NCBI GenBank assembly: GCA_018350325.1
Contig: JAEVLN010000003.1
Coordinates: 4,664,745-4,728,744, forward strand
Direction: 5' to 3'
Length of the DNA stretch: 64,000 nucleotides
Origin: Globodera rostochiensis
Lineage: Eukaryota; Nematoda; Chromadorea; Rhabditida; Heteroderidae
Under the pieces are notes generated by a model. It was given only the letters and a program-made list of their open reading frames with translations, ran no database searches and had not been told where the DNA came from. The position numbers were made by a program, and so were the translations under genes. Below are positions 44,944 to 54,910 of this stretch, piece by piece (position 1 is the first letter of the stretch; each line of letters opens with the position of its first letter).

Positions 44944-46198
44944 CATGCGATCGAATTAATCGGAGCCATTTTCGATGTGTTTGTTAATAAAAATAGCATT
45001 TCTATTTACATTGCCCCGAAAAACTCTTGTACCAAACAGTCTAAATTTGTTATTCGCTGATTTACACGTTGAAAATGGCAAAAAATGCCAAAATAGACAA
45101 TAAAAATTGTCATTTCTAAGGTAAAATTCACTAAAATTATCAAATTAGACAAAAAAACATTTTCGTGATTCGCAGTTTCATACCAAACATTATCCGGGGG
45201 ACCCGGATATTATCCGGTTTTCTCAATTGCTGTATTTTGGCTTTGTATTAAGTAATTAATTCTTCAGAATTTTAATTGTGAATCTAATAAAAACAAAATT
45301 GTTTGGTAAAAATTAATATATTATGTTTTAAGAATAACATTAACTACCGAAGGTTTATAAATTAAAAAATTATTTAGAATTCTTTGGATTAAATTAAAAA
45401 AATCAAAACAATATTAGGAATTTTGGAAATGAATTAAAATAAAAATGATTTAGCAAAAAAAAATTCTTTTATTATTTCTGAATTATTTTTGGGTCACTTA
45501 TTAAAAAAAAGATTTTTAAATTTTACTAAATTCATAAATAAACCAAATAAATTAAAAATGATTAAATCAGTACTGCCTTCAAAGGATTAAAGTCAGGGCT
45601 GCGATTCGTCCTTGATGGCAAGGACAGTCATCTGAAAATGGACCCTCGATCTTAAAAATTCATGAATGTCCTTGAAAATGAGCATTTAGCTCTGAAAATA
45701 TTTTATGGTAAATTACATTAAAAACCAAAGCAAAAATTAAGAAATATTTTAATTTTACTCGCTTTAAGGACAATTCCAACTTCACTTTCCAATCACTTTG
45801 TTCAGTTATTCGAATGGCGTGCCAACTTTTGAATCCGTCAACCCCCTGAGGATTCATCGACGGCAATCCTCCCGTTCCCTTTCTTCACATTGAATCGCCG
45901 TCCGATCTTTCATTTGGTGCCCAATTTGCTTTCATAGCCGATGAGTTTTAAACTCGCAATCGCTCAAATGTTTTTTATCCTTAGGGCCTCTAAATGTAAA
46001 AAACATTTTCTATGGACTTAAATTTGCTAAAAAAAATATCAGAAATTAATTTAAACTAATAAAAAAATTAGTAAATTTTATTAATAAATCAAAAATTTTA
46101 ATTAGGTGTAAGCAATTAATGGCTTTTTTACCTTCTTGGTAGTTAGTTGCCAGTTTTTGAAATCGAAACTAAAGACTTTTCGAAAGTGGAACAAAAAT
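44944..46198. other. AT-rich intergenic, nothing recognised
   Basis: Long A/T tracts. A 207-base minus-strand frame (45660-45866) has no recognisable motif. Confidence 0.4.
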
Positions 46199-46592
46199 GG
46201 ATAACACCCAACTCGCTACCTGCCAACTCGCTACACCCCAACTCGCTACTTTTTTTCAAGCTTTTTTGCTCATAACGTTTTTCAAAGTCAACTAAATCAA
46301 AGATTTTTGATATCATTCGAAAGCTTACAATTAGCAGAAGCTATCAAAAGCAAAAGCTAAGCTATTGGACAAATTTCAAAAAAGTTATGGCCAGTAAAGC
46401 TTAAAATTTGATTTTTTTATGAAATTTATCCAATCGCTTAGCTTTTGCTTTTGATAGCTTCTGCTAGTTGTAGAATGATATAAAAAATCTTTGATTTGGT
46501 TGACTTTGAAAAAAGTTATGAGCAAAAAAGCTTGAAAAAAGTAGTGAGTTGGGGTGTAGCGAGTTGGCAGGTAGCGAGTTGGGTATTCACCA
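46199..46592. mobile_element. foldback element, CAACTCGCTAC barcode
   Basis: Three CAACTCGCTAC words at the left and the inverted three at the right. The core arms contain AGCTTTTGCTTTTGATAGC and AAAAAAGTTATGGCC. Perfect 8-bp flanking duplication ACAAAAAT (46191-46198, 46593-46600). Confidence 0.88.
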
Positions 46593-48169
46593 ACAAAAAT
46601 AAAACGTTTTTAAAAAAAAATTTTTGTTTTATTTAAATGGACTTTTTGGCATTAAGCAGCTTATGAAGGGGGGGGGGGTCCGGCTGCCGACAGACGCCGC
46701 CGAAAAATTTTTAAAAAAATCGGAAATTTTGCTTACGAAAATTAAAGCAAAATTCATTTTTTGCGCGCATTTTAATAAAAATTTGAAATTTTATTAAAAA
46801 TAAAAAATTTAATAATCAATCATGATATTTTGTTGTTTTGCCCTGTGCAGCACCGACAATAAGATTCACAATATTGAATAGTTAGGTATTTCACTTTTGG
46901 AAATTCACAATCAAAAAAAATAATTGAAATCACGAAAAATCTCGTGAGGTTTACGGGATTTATCGAGAATCCCGATCGAATCAATTTTTTTCGAGAGATT
47001 AAGATTCTCGATCGAAATCTCGATCGGTACTCCCTTGCTCTAGTTTGAACCTCCAACGCATTTTTGGTGACGGGAACACAGACCAATAAGCCAACAACAA
47101 CAGTTGTCTCACACACAAAATCTTAGACATCTCAAACATTAAGACAATTTTTCTTTCGCTAAAAATTCGAAGAATTTGTCTTTCGATTTTCAAACCGAAT
47201 GAAAAATCTCGAATTATCGAAATCGAAACATTTCGACCCACCCAAATAGACAAAAACCTAAAAATCCTAGTCCTATTCATAACATTTCTTAAAATATTTG
47301 ATTTATTCATTCTTTGTTTAATGTGATTAATCATTTTTCTCATTTCGTCAGTCACATTAGTCATTTTCCGTCTGGACTCATTCATTTCTTTCCTCCTGGC
47401 TCCAATCATTCATCCTATTAATTGTATTATTTTTGCTCCCTTTTTTCAGACCAAATTGTGCTTTAGTCAAATTTTAAGAATTTAATTTTCTATCAGATTG
47501 CGCGCATTTTTATTATAAATGGCCTATAATTTGCCCGGCAAAGTTTTTTTGGAAAAAGCCGAAAGCGGACGGTTGGCCAAATCAAACGCGGGAACCGGGT
47601 CCCGAGAAATCGACAAACCCGTTAACCGGGGTGACCGGTAATTGTAAATGTACATACCAAGGATGTAATATTCCGAATTTTCGCACATTTTTGGACCCGG
47701 AACGCCGAATTCCGAACCTCGGCTTTATTGCCCTCTTTGTTATAGTAAGGCACACAAATTTCCGGCATTGAGTCTTTTTTCGGCTTGTAAAAAATTGTTG
47801 TTTTTCCCTTTTTTTATTAAGCGACTAAATTTGCGCTATTTCCTCCTTTGTGAACTCCGAAGGATTTTAACTGGTAATTCTTTCAGCACCACTAAATTAA
47901 AAGAAAATTCAGCATTGCATATTTGGGTAAACATTGGATAGGGAGTGTTACTTTTGAAAATGTGAATAGAAGTCAAAGAAATTATAATGGCAATCGTCTC
48001 AATACACTTTCCTTTAGCAGTCAAAAAAACAAAAGATGCGGCGGTAACCGCGGTCCACCCGTAATTCTCAAATTGAAAACTTTATTTTCTAGATCAAGAT
48101 GACAAGGTGCCTACTAAGTCTTCGCCCTTATTCAAAAGATTTGACCTCTTAAACACCACAGAACAGCGT
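46593..48169. other. intergenic, word clusters
   Basis: Degenerate hairpin at about 46675-46700. GATTCTCGATCG words at 46930-47035. A 40-codon frame at 47519-47641 (MAYNLPGKVFLEKAES) has no support beyond its start codon. No recognised gene. Confidence 0.4.
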
Positions 48170-48766
48170 CCCGAATGCTTCGCAAAAGAAATCATTTCCC
48201 GGTGGAGGAGAACTTTGAAGATGCCGAATTCCCTCTGGCGCAGGTGCTGATTGTCAACAAAGTGAGGGGAAGGAATGTAAGCTTCGGGAGCAAATTCCAA
48301 TGCCCTCCACCAAGGGTTTTTGAAATGTAAAAACAACCCCCAAAGGATTACGTGTTTCTGGAGAAGGAATTGGCCTCATCTTACTCGCCCAACAATTTGT
48401 ACTGCTACTCAGTGGACCATAAGTCCGACGTAAGTTAAAGACATTTAAGCTTCAAACAGTAACTCAAAAACGTTTGGAAGTCCTTCCAAATTCAGAAGCA
48501 GTTCCACATGCGTATGAAACGCTTCTCTGAGTGCGTGCCAAACGTCGTCGTCTCCACGCCCGAATGGATCCTCGACTTGAATGGCCACAACCTGACACGA
48601 GCGCTTCTGGACTGTCTCCGTCTGCTGACAGTGCCAGAAAAGCGATGGGAATATGTGGCTCTTCTCCGGATAAGGCGGCAGAACAAAACAGCAGATGTGG
48701 ACGAGAGGATTAAGAATAACGATGTTGCGATCAAAACAAATTGGGAGATGGTCTGGAAAATGTCAG
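48170..48766 (+). pseudogene. GT14 core-2/I-branching glycosyltransferase fragment
   Basis: Three exon-like pieces splice in phase: up to 48261 (EFPLAQVLIVNK), 48346-48429 (DYVFLEKELASSYSPNNLYCYSVDHKSD) and 48496-48766 (ECVPNVVV, GHNLTRALLDCLRLL, KRWEYVALL, NNDVAIKTNWEMV). These are the conserved N-terminal blocks of nematode core-2/I-branching N-acetylglucosaminyltransferases. The 5' end has a likely frameshift before EFPLAQ, and about 15 extra residues sit after WEYVALL. The catalytic C-terminal half is absent. The sequence after 48766 resembles the end of the foldback at 41640-41685, so a transposon probably cut the gene. Confidence 0.72.
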
Positions 48767-48767
48767 G

Positions 48768-49180
48768 TTGGATGATTATTTTGGGGATCGATTGGTAGTA
48801 TTTTTATCTGTATCTGACCACTCCCCCCATAAGTAAAAAATTCTAAAATGTTTTTATTAGTTTCAAGCGCCGGGGTTCAAAAAGAATATTTAAAAAAAAA
48901 TTTGAGGATGGATGAGTAGCAGCGTGGAGTCGAAAGAAAAATTTATCAAAATCAAAATTGTCTTCGAAATCGTAGTTTTTTTATTTCGGTTTTTGAAATC
49001 GAAACAAAAGAAAGACTTCGAAATCATCGAAATCGAAAGGTTTTGATTAGAGCCCGGATTGACTCATTTGCCTTAAGCACAGCCCATTCCATTCATCTGA
49101 CATTGTTCGTTCATCGCATCCCATCATTTATTCATTTAATCCGAATAAAAAATTCTATCCAAAAAAACTTCTCATCCAAA
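48768..49180. other. intergenic between GT14 fragment and GT31 gene
   Basis: Foldback-family remnant at 48780-48850, then AT-rich promoter side of the GT31 gene. Nothing else seen. Confidence 0.4.
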
Positions 49181-51949
49181 ATGAATTTTTTTATGCTTTT
49201 TTTGCTTGTTTTTACTGCCCTGAAGGCAGGTGGCGGCATCCAAGGAGGGTAATTAATTTTGATTTAAGTAATAATATTAAGTATAAGCGCTTGTCATTTG
49301 CAAATTGTTGGCGGCTGCCCATTGAAAACAAATGCATTTATTTTTCAAAACAATAAATACTTTTTTAAATTATTTTTAGCGATGGAAATAATAACACAAA
49401 ATGGTTCAACACGAAGGTTCGAATGTCTTAAAAATTAATTTGCACATTTTTTTCGATAATACTAATCTACGTCGACATTTATATTAATTAAATAATTTAA
49501 AATATTTTTAGCATTTCGAAATTCGATTCAAAAACATTTTCAAAAAATGTTGGATGGAATTTGCCAATCCGTGCCCGAATCAGACGGTGTTGATAATGCT
49601 AACGATGTCACGAAGGCACGGCTTTGAGAACCGCAAGGGCATTCGGCAAACGTGGATGAACGACTCGGTGAATTTGTGGTGCAATTTTCATGAAAAAAAA
49701 AGTACCAAAATTTTTAAATTTTTGTGCAGGTCCCAGGCGAAGTGATTCGTTTTTTGATCGCCGATGTAAGGGACGGGGGAAGCGGTCGATGTTCAAAAGA
49801 AGTTGGAGGAGGAGCAGGCGGAACATGGCGATTTGGTGTTTCTGCATGGCTTCGTCGACATTTACGCACACATTCATTTGAAGGTAGCGTTGTACGGTAC
49901 GGGACCGGGACCAGTACTGAAATGGTCATTTTTTCCATTTTGGTACTGAAATTTTGGTCCAAAATTTCCTTCAAAATTCTCTTAAGTGCCAAAATTAGAG
50001 GTATAAGTTGGCCAAAAAAATTTTCGCGATATTTATTACACAATTTCAAATTAAAAGAATTTAGTCAAAAACAAATTTAAAAAAAAAAAAAAATCCCCAT
50101 TTTTGGCGGGCAGAATTTTTAGTCTTGAAAAAGTCCATTTTTAGGGGTGCATTTTTTTGAAAGTTAGGAAAAATCGATCTTTCGGGGTGCATTTTTTGTT
50201 TTTATTGCATTTTTCTTAAAAATTTTTTTTGAAAAGTGCCGAAATATGTATAAAAACATATTTTATGAGCTAACCCCCAAAATATATAAAATATGTTTTT
50301 TATCGCTTCACCTAAACACATGATTTTCGTGCTTTTCAATAAATCCTATCCCTAATTATAATGGTCCCGGTTTTGACCGGGACCAAATTTAGTCCCGGTC
50401 CCGTACAACACTATTTTTGCAAGACAATCAAATAAAAATTTTAATGGTACGGTCCGGGCCTTAGCGATAATCAAAAATTCTACAAAATTATTTAAATATA
50501 TATTTATATAAAATTCAGTGGTACGGTGCCTTAAAATGGCAACAATCGTTTTGTGCCAATGCCAAATGGGTAATGAAAGTGGACGACGACGCGCTGGTGC
50601 ATTTGCGACGTTGGCGCATTGGACGGAGAAAACATTTCGTCCAATGGCTGTCCAAAATCCGCTGGTTTATTTTGGAAACATTTTCCATTTGTCGCGTCCA
50701 CATCGGAATCCAAAAAGCAAATGGTCAAAAGAAATATTAATAATGTATATTATTTATTAAATTAAAATCACCAATTCCGAGGTCCAACCAACAAAAAACT
50801 TCCGGCACAACGGAAGCATTAAATTTAGAGAATAAATTTTCAAAAACCTGTACCTAAATTTTTACTATGTACATCGGAATGGCGGTGTGTACCAGTACCT
50901 GTACAAAAGTACAGACGTCCGAGACCTTCCACTGGAGAGCGGGACATTTGGGCCCCGCCGTTTGGACCCCAAGGTCTTTCAAACACTGTTTTAGTATTTT
51001 AAATGTCAAATTCTATTGAAACCAAAAAAACGGAACGTGAATTTACAGGTACAGGCTCGAAACTATTAAATCAATTAAACTTTTAAAATGAATTTATTAT
51101 TTTTGTTTCTATTTTAGTGCCTTTTTTTGTCTCTTAATGAGTTGAATCAATCAATCAATATGCATGCATCAGGGATGGGAGCCGACAATTCAAAAAAATT
51201 CGGAAATCGTCCGATGCCTAAAAAAATTTCAGAAATCGGAAGGCCCTCAAAAATGTCGGAAATCGGAATTCCGACCTAAAAATCCCCGAAAATCGGAATT
51301 CCGACCATCCCTGGCATGCAGACGTTCAGCGATTGGAAACCTCACAAAAATAAAAGTTTCAGGTACATCTCGAAGGATGTGTACCCCAAGGACATGTACA
51401 CCGACTTCATGCAGGGCACCGTTTATTTGACCACTCCGGCTACAATTAATGCCATTTTATTGTATACCCGGCAAACGGACGGCTTTTATTTGGACGATGT
51501 GCTTTACACCGGAATTCTGGCCGAATTGGCCAATGTGACCTTGTCGGAGCAGCAAAAGCACTTTATGTGGTTTTTCAATGTATGGCAAATAATTTTATGA
51601 TTTTGAATAGGGTTGGTCCCCGAGCCCCAAAATTGGGTCGTCCCCGACCCCGAGCCCCAAAATTGGGTCGTCCCCGACCCCGAGCCCCAAAATTGGGTTG
51701 TCCCCAAGCCTCGACATGGCAAACCGGTCCCCCCGACTTTCCCGCCCGAGGGGTCGGCGGGGGGGGGAGGGGGACCAACCCTAATTTTTAACATTTAAAA
51801 AAAAACATTTTTTTACACAGTTTGACGAGAAGAATGGCCAATGTGAAGACGGAGTGCCGACTCCATTTTTGATTTGGGGAGCAAAAAAACTGAATGTTTT
51901 TGAGCATCAATACGGCAGAATGAAGTCGATAGAGTGCAAGAAGAATTAA
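49181..51949 (+). CDS. GT31 beta-1,3-galactosyltransferase-like protein, two frameshifts
   Basis: Exons: 49181-49248, 49380-49416, 49512-49667, 49730-49883, 50519-50723, 51363-51579, 51821-51949. The signal peptide/anchor (MNFFMLFLLVFTALKAG) is followed by RKGIRQTW, EEEQAEHGDLVFLHGFVDIY, KWVMKVDDDALV (the DxD metal motif), NPKSKW, YISKDVYPKDMY and FYLDDVLYTGIL, the ordered GT31 blocks. It would transfer galactose or a related sugar in the Golgi. Exon 4 has one base too many in a G run (about 49771-49776). Exon 5 lacks one base near 50602-50608. Exon lengths modulo 3 confirm both. This is either a young pseudogene or assembly indels. Introns 4, 5 and 6 each contain a hAT-like MITE. Confidence 0.8.
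49885..50413. mobile_element. hAT-like element at the exon 4 donor of the GT31 gene
   Basis: Ends TAGCGTTGTACGGTACGGGA and GTCCCGGTCCCGTACAACACTA-like. GGTCCCGG words sit at both ends and a GTGCATTTTT repeat in the middle. It starts one base after the exon, so the splice donor GT straddles the insertion point. The target duplication is imperfect (TTTGAAGG versus TTTGCAAG). Confidence 0.65.
51170..51313. mobile_element. hAT (Ac-like) MITE in GT31 intron 5
   Basis: Ends CAGGGATGGGAGC and GACCATCCCTG, like the Ac terminal CAGGGATGAAA. 8-bp flanks GCATGCAT and GCATGCAG. The interior repeats TCGGAAATCGGAATTCCGA words. Confidence 0.85.
51608..51783. mobile_element. hAT (Ac-like) MITE in GT31 intron 6
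   Basis: Ends TAGGGTTGGTCCCC and GGGGACCAACCCTA. 8-bp flanks ATTTTGAA and ATTTTTAA. The interior is a three-fold GAGCCCCAAAATTGGGTCGT repeat. It makes up most of the 241-bp intron. Confidence 0.87.
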
Positions 51950-53017
51950 CACTAAGCGATATTAATTATCTTTGTTCTTCAACCGACCACGCCATACACT
52001 TACATATAAAATAAAGACGAGATTTTTTTTGAGAATAAATCCCTATTTCGCTATTTTCTCGTTTTTGGTCCTATTTTGGCAGCTTCACCCAAAATTTCTT
52101 AAGAAAACTGCAATATTTTAGGACTTTCCGAAAATTTATTTAAAAAATGCAATAAAAACGAAAAATGTACTCTTAAAACCAAAAATTTTTTCTTGAATAA
52201 AAAATAAATAATAATTAAATTTGTACAATTTTAGTCATGTAAAAACTAGTGGAGATGGGGGCATGCATGGCGTGTGACCAGGCTGTCTCTAGCCAGTTCC
52301 CCTCTGCACATTCCGTGAACTCGCTCCACGCGCTTCGCGCGCTCGCCCGCCCGCATTTTCCCCTTTTAGACACTTTGTCCAATTTTTCGACACTTAGTCC
52401 TACCATTGAAACGACCTATTCTAACCTCCCCCCAATTCTCCCCCAAAATTCCCGCCCTCCCCCAGCCATTAGACACTTTGTCACATAACTTGTCGACACT
52501 TTGTCGTAGGACAAAAATTTTTTCTTTTCTGGAAGCAGCGTGTCAAACTACCCCACCCTAACCTATTTAGGCTTAAACTTTTCTCCTCAAAAAACACTCT
52601 GGTACCTTATACTACTGACGGCCCCCGCGGAACCGGTTTGAAGCTCGTACCGGCATCAGCGTCGTGCACCCCTTCAACTTCACGCTAGAGCCATGAACTT
52701 TTTTTTAAAAGATGCAGCAGCGCTTTCTCCATCTTTTCGTAAGCAACGCTAAACAGCTGCACATTCGGCTTCAATGTGCCCAAATCGAAAAACCGCAAAA
52801 AATCCACTACCTCAAAATGTTCATGGTGATTTTTTCGGGACGGTTCAAAATGTGCGCCGTGAGCTGCTCTACAAAAAAGCTACGGGGACCGAAGCGATCA
52901 GTTCAGTTTGATAGCGTGCCACCATTTATTGTTTTCTGCCCCCTATCTCCTTTTAGTCTTGTAAAAATAGTATTTTTATATTGGGGTAAAAATATAATTT
53001 GGACAAAAAATAAAGTT
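51950..53017. other. 3' flank of GT31 gene and unassigned sequence
   Basis: AATAAA at about 52010 may be its polyadenylation signal. 52250-52350 is GC-rich. 52370-52510 carries a repeated CGACACTTTGTC barcode. A 118-codon frame at 52712-53068 runs into the tRNA and is not supported. Confidence 0.45.
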
Positions 53018-53090
53018 GACACTTGGCGGACTCGAACCGCCGACCTTCTGCGTGTGAAGCAGACGTGATAACCAACTACACCAAAGTGCC
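53018..53090 (-). tRNA. tRNA-Val (anticodon CAC)
   Basis: 73 nt on the minus strand. The acceptor stem GGCACTT/AAGTGTC pairs throughout (one G-U). The anticodon stem TCTGC/GCAGA encloses loop TTCACAC (anticodon CAC). The T stem GGCGG/CCGCC encloses TTCGAGT, and the D arm is GTGTAGTTGGTTATCAC. A- and B-box promoters are intact. The best RNA gene in the window. Confidence 0.93.
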
Positions 53091-54910
53091 AATGCGTCTT
53101 CTTATTTAGAAATTCTGTTAAAAGGGTTTCACAATTTTTTAGTCCCTATTTTGCCATTTTTTGGGCTTTTTGGTCCCTATTATAAAGGGTTCGTATCGAA
53201 AATTTTTCAAAAACAGTATATTGGAAACAGATTTTGGGGTCAAAAAACAGTACATTTTTTAAAATGGCTCAAAATATTTTTTCGCATAAAATGTGATTTT
53301 TAATCATATTTCTCTCCACCGACAATTTTTCTCATCAATTCGGGGTTGGAAATTGCTCCATAGATTTTCGAAAATTTTGGCGATTTTTTCGATTTTCAAA
53401 AATGCAATTTTTTATCCTGAAAATCAGCACAAAATCAGAATGTGAAATGAGCAAATATTGTTACATTTTTGACCTTTTTTAAGCGAAAATTCAAAAAAGA
53501 ACGCGAAAAATTCTTGAAAATTAACAAATTTGGCCATCCGTCTAAAGATTAATCGAAATTTAAAGAAACAGAAATCTCAAATAAAGGACAAAAAAGGACG
53601 TGTACCCCAAATAAAGTACAAATCTTTAAAAAGGACATTTTATTTTTTTAAAGATCTCGACTCTCAATAACAGTACAAATCTTTAAAAAAAGTACAGATA
53701 CGCGTTAAAGGCCTCGATTTACCGCGTGAAAAATCAATATTGTTTGGGGGGACTCAGACATTCGGGATTCGTTCTCATAGCAAAATTCGAAGGATTGGTA
53801 TGAAAGCAAAATTCGCCCGCAAAATTCTCGAGATAACACTGGTCCAAGTTACAAAGTGCCATCAAATTTCTCCAAAGCATCAGTGCCGTCTTTTTGCCTC
53901 CAAAGAAACCAGACTTTAAATCATTTTTTGAATTTGGCCCGCACATCTTCGGGCATGACAAATATATTGACTGAAAAAAAAGTTGACATCATTTTTATAA
54001 AAAGTGCCAAATAAGTAGGCACTGCTCTTAATAAAAGCTATGCACTGAAGCACATGAAGAAGTGCTGTTTTGATTTTTATACCATGCAATTTGCCCATCT
54101 ATACAAACTAATAATTTAAATTTAAGAAAATTGAGCAAAAAAAAAAAAACTATTTTTTTAATAATTTGCCAGAAAAATGGTTGAAAAATAGTAGCCCCCT
54201 CTCCATTTGAAGCCCTCTCTCTAATTGTAGCCCCCTCCCCTCGAGGGGGGATTGAAAAATAGAAGCCACGGGGCTACTAATAGAGAAAATACGGTACTCT
54301 AAAAGTTGACAGAAGAGTCCTGGATGTGGTTATTGGCCCGTAAATCGATTCTGGCCTCAGTTTTGCATAATCTGAATTTTCAAAATTTACATTTGACTTA
54401 AAATGACCCAAAAAGCACAAAATTACAGGAAAAGGCAAGTAATGCTCGAATTCATGACTTGCCAAACGTAAAGGCTCCTCATAAAAACCCAAAAACATAC
54501 CTTTATAAATAAACTTTGTTGGAACTCCAATTCCCGAGGATTGCCGATTATTGGCCACATTAAAGTGGTTGAATAGAATTTGGGTTCTTACAGTCAAATT
54601 AATTTTCGACCAAATCATTTAATTGCTAAGCAAAATTTTTATTAACCATTCCTTTAATTACGGTAAATTAATCAACTTTAGGTTTTTTGTAGTAGGCGCC
54701 GCCGGGAGAGATTTGGAATTTTTGTTACGAAATTTACTTAAAATTTTTTCGCAAAGTTGAACATTTTTCTTCGCAATTTCAGGGGAAAAAAATTTCATTT
54801 ACAAAAGAATGGAGGATGCCCGGCGATTGTGACGATTTTTTTCTGCACTTTTTTCTTTAAAAAAATATTAAATTTGTTTAAAATGTTCCACGTTAATGGG
54901 GGATAGAATC
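53091..54910. other. intergenic, no confident gene
   Basis: 54185-54300 has inverted AGCCCC/GGGGCT words with an ATACGGTA end (compare 25230-25335). 54690-54840 is a degenerate hairpin-type repeat. A minus-strand open frame (54618-54505, ending at AAAG|GTATGT) might be an orphan exon, but no partner or family was found. Confidence 0.4.

Noticed and set aside
45660..45866. 68-codon minus-strand frame (VDGFKSWHAIRITEQSDWKV)
   Set aside because: Looks protein-like at its start but has no recognisable family and degenerates into AT-rich sequence.
54277..54618. 113-codon minus-strand frame with a donor after FIYK
   Set aside because: A single possible exon without partners. The other half of the frame reads through a keyword repeat.
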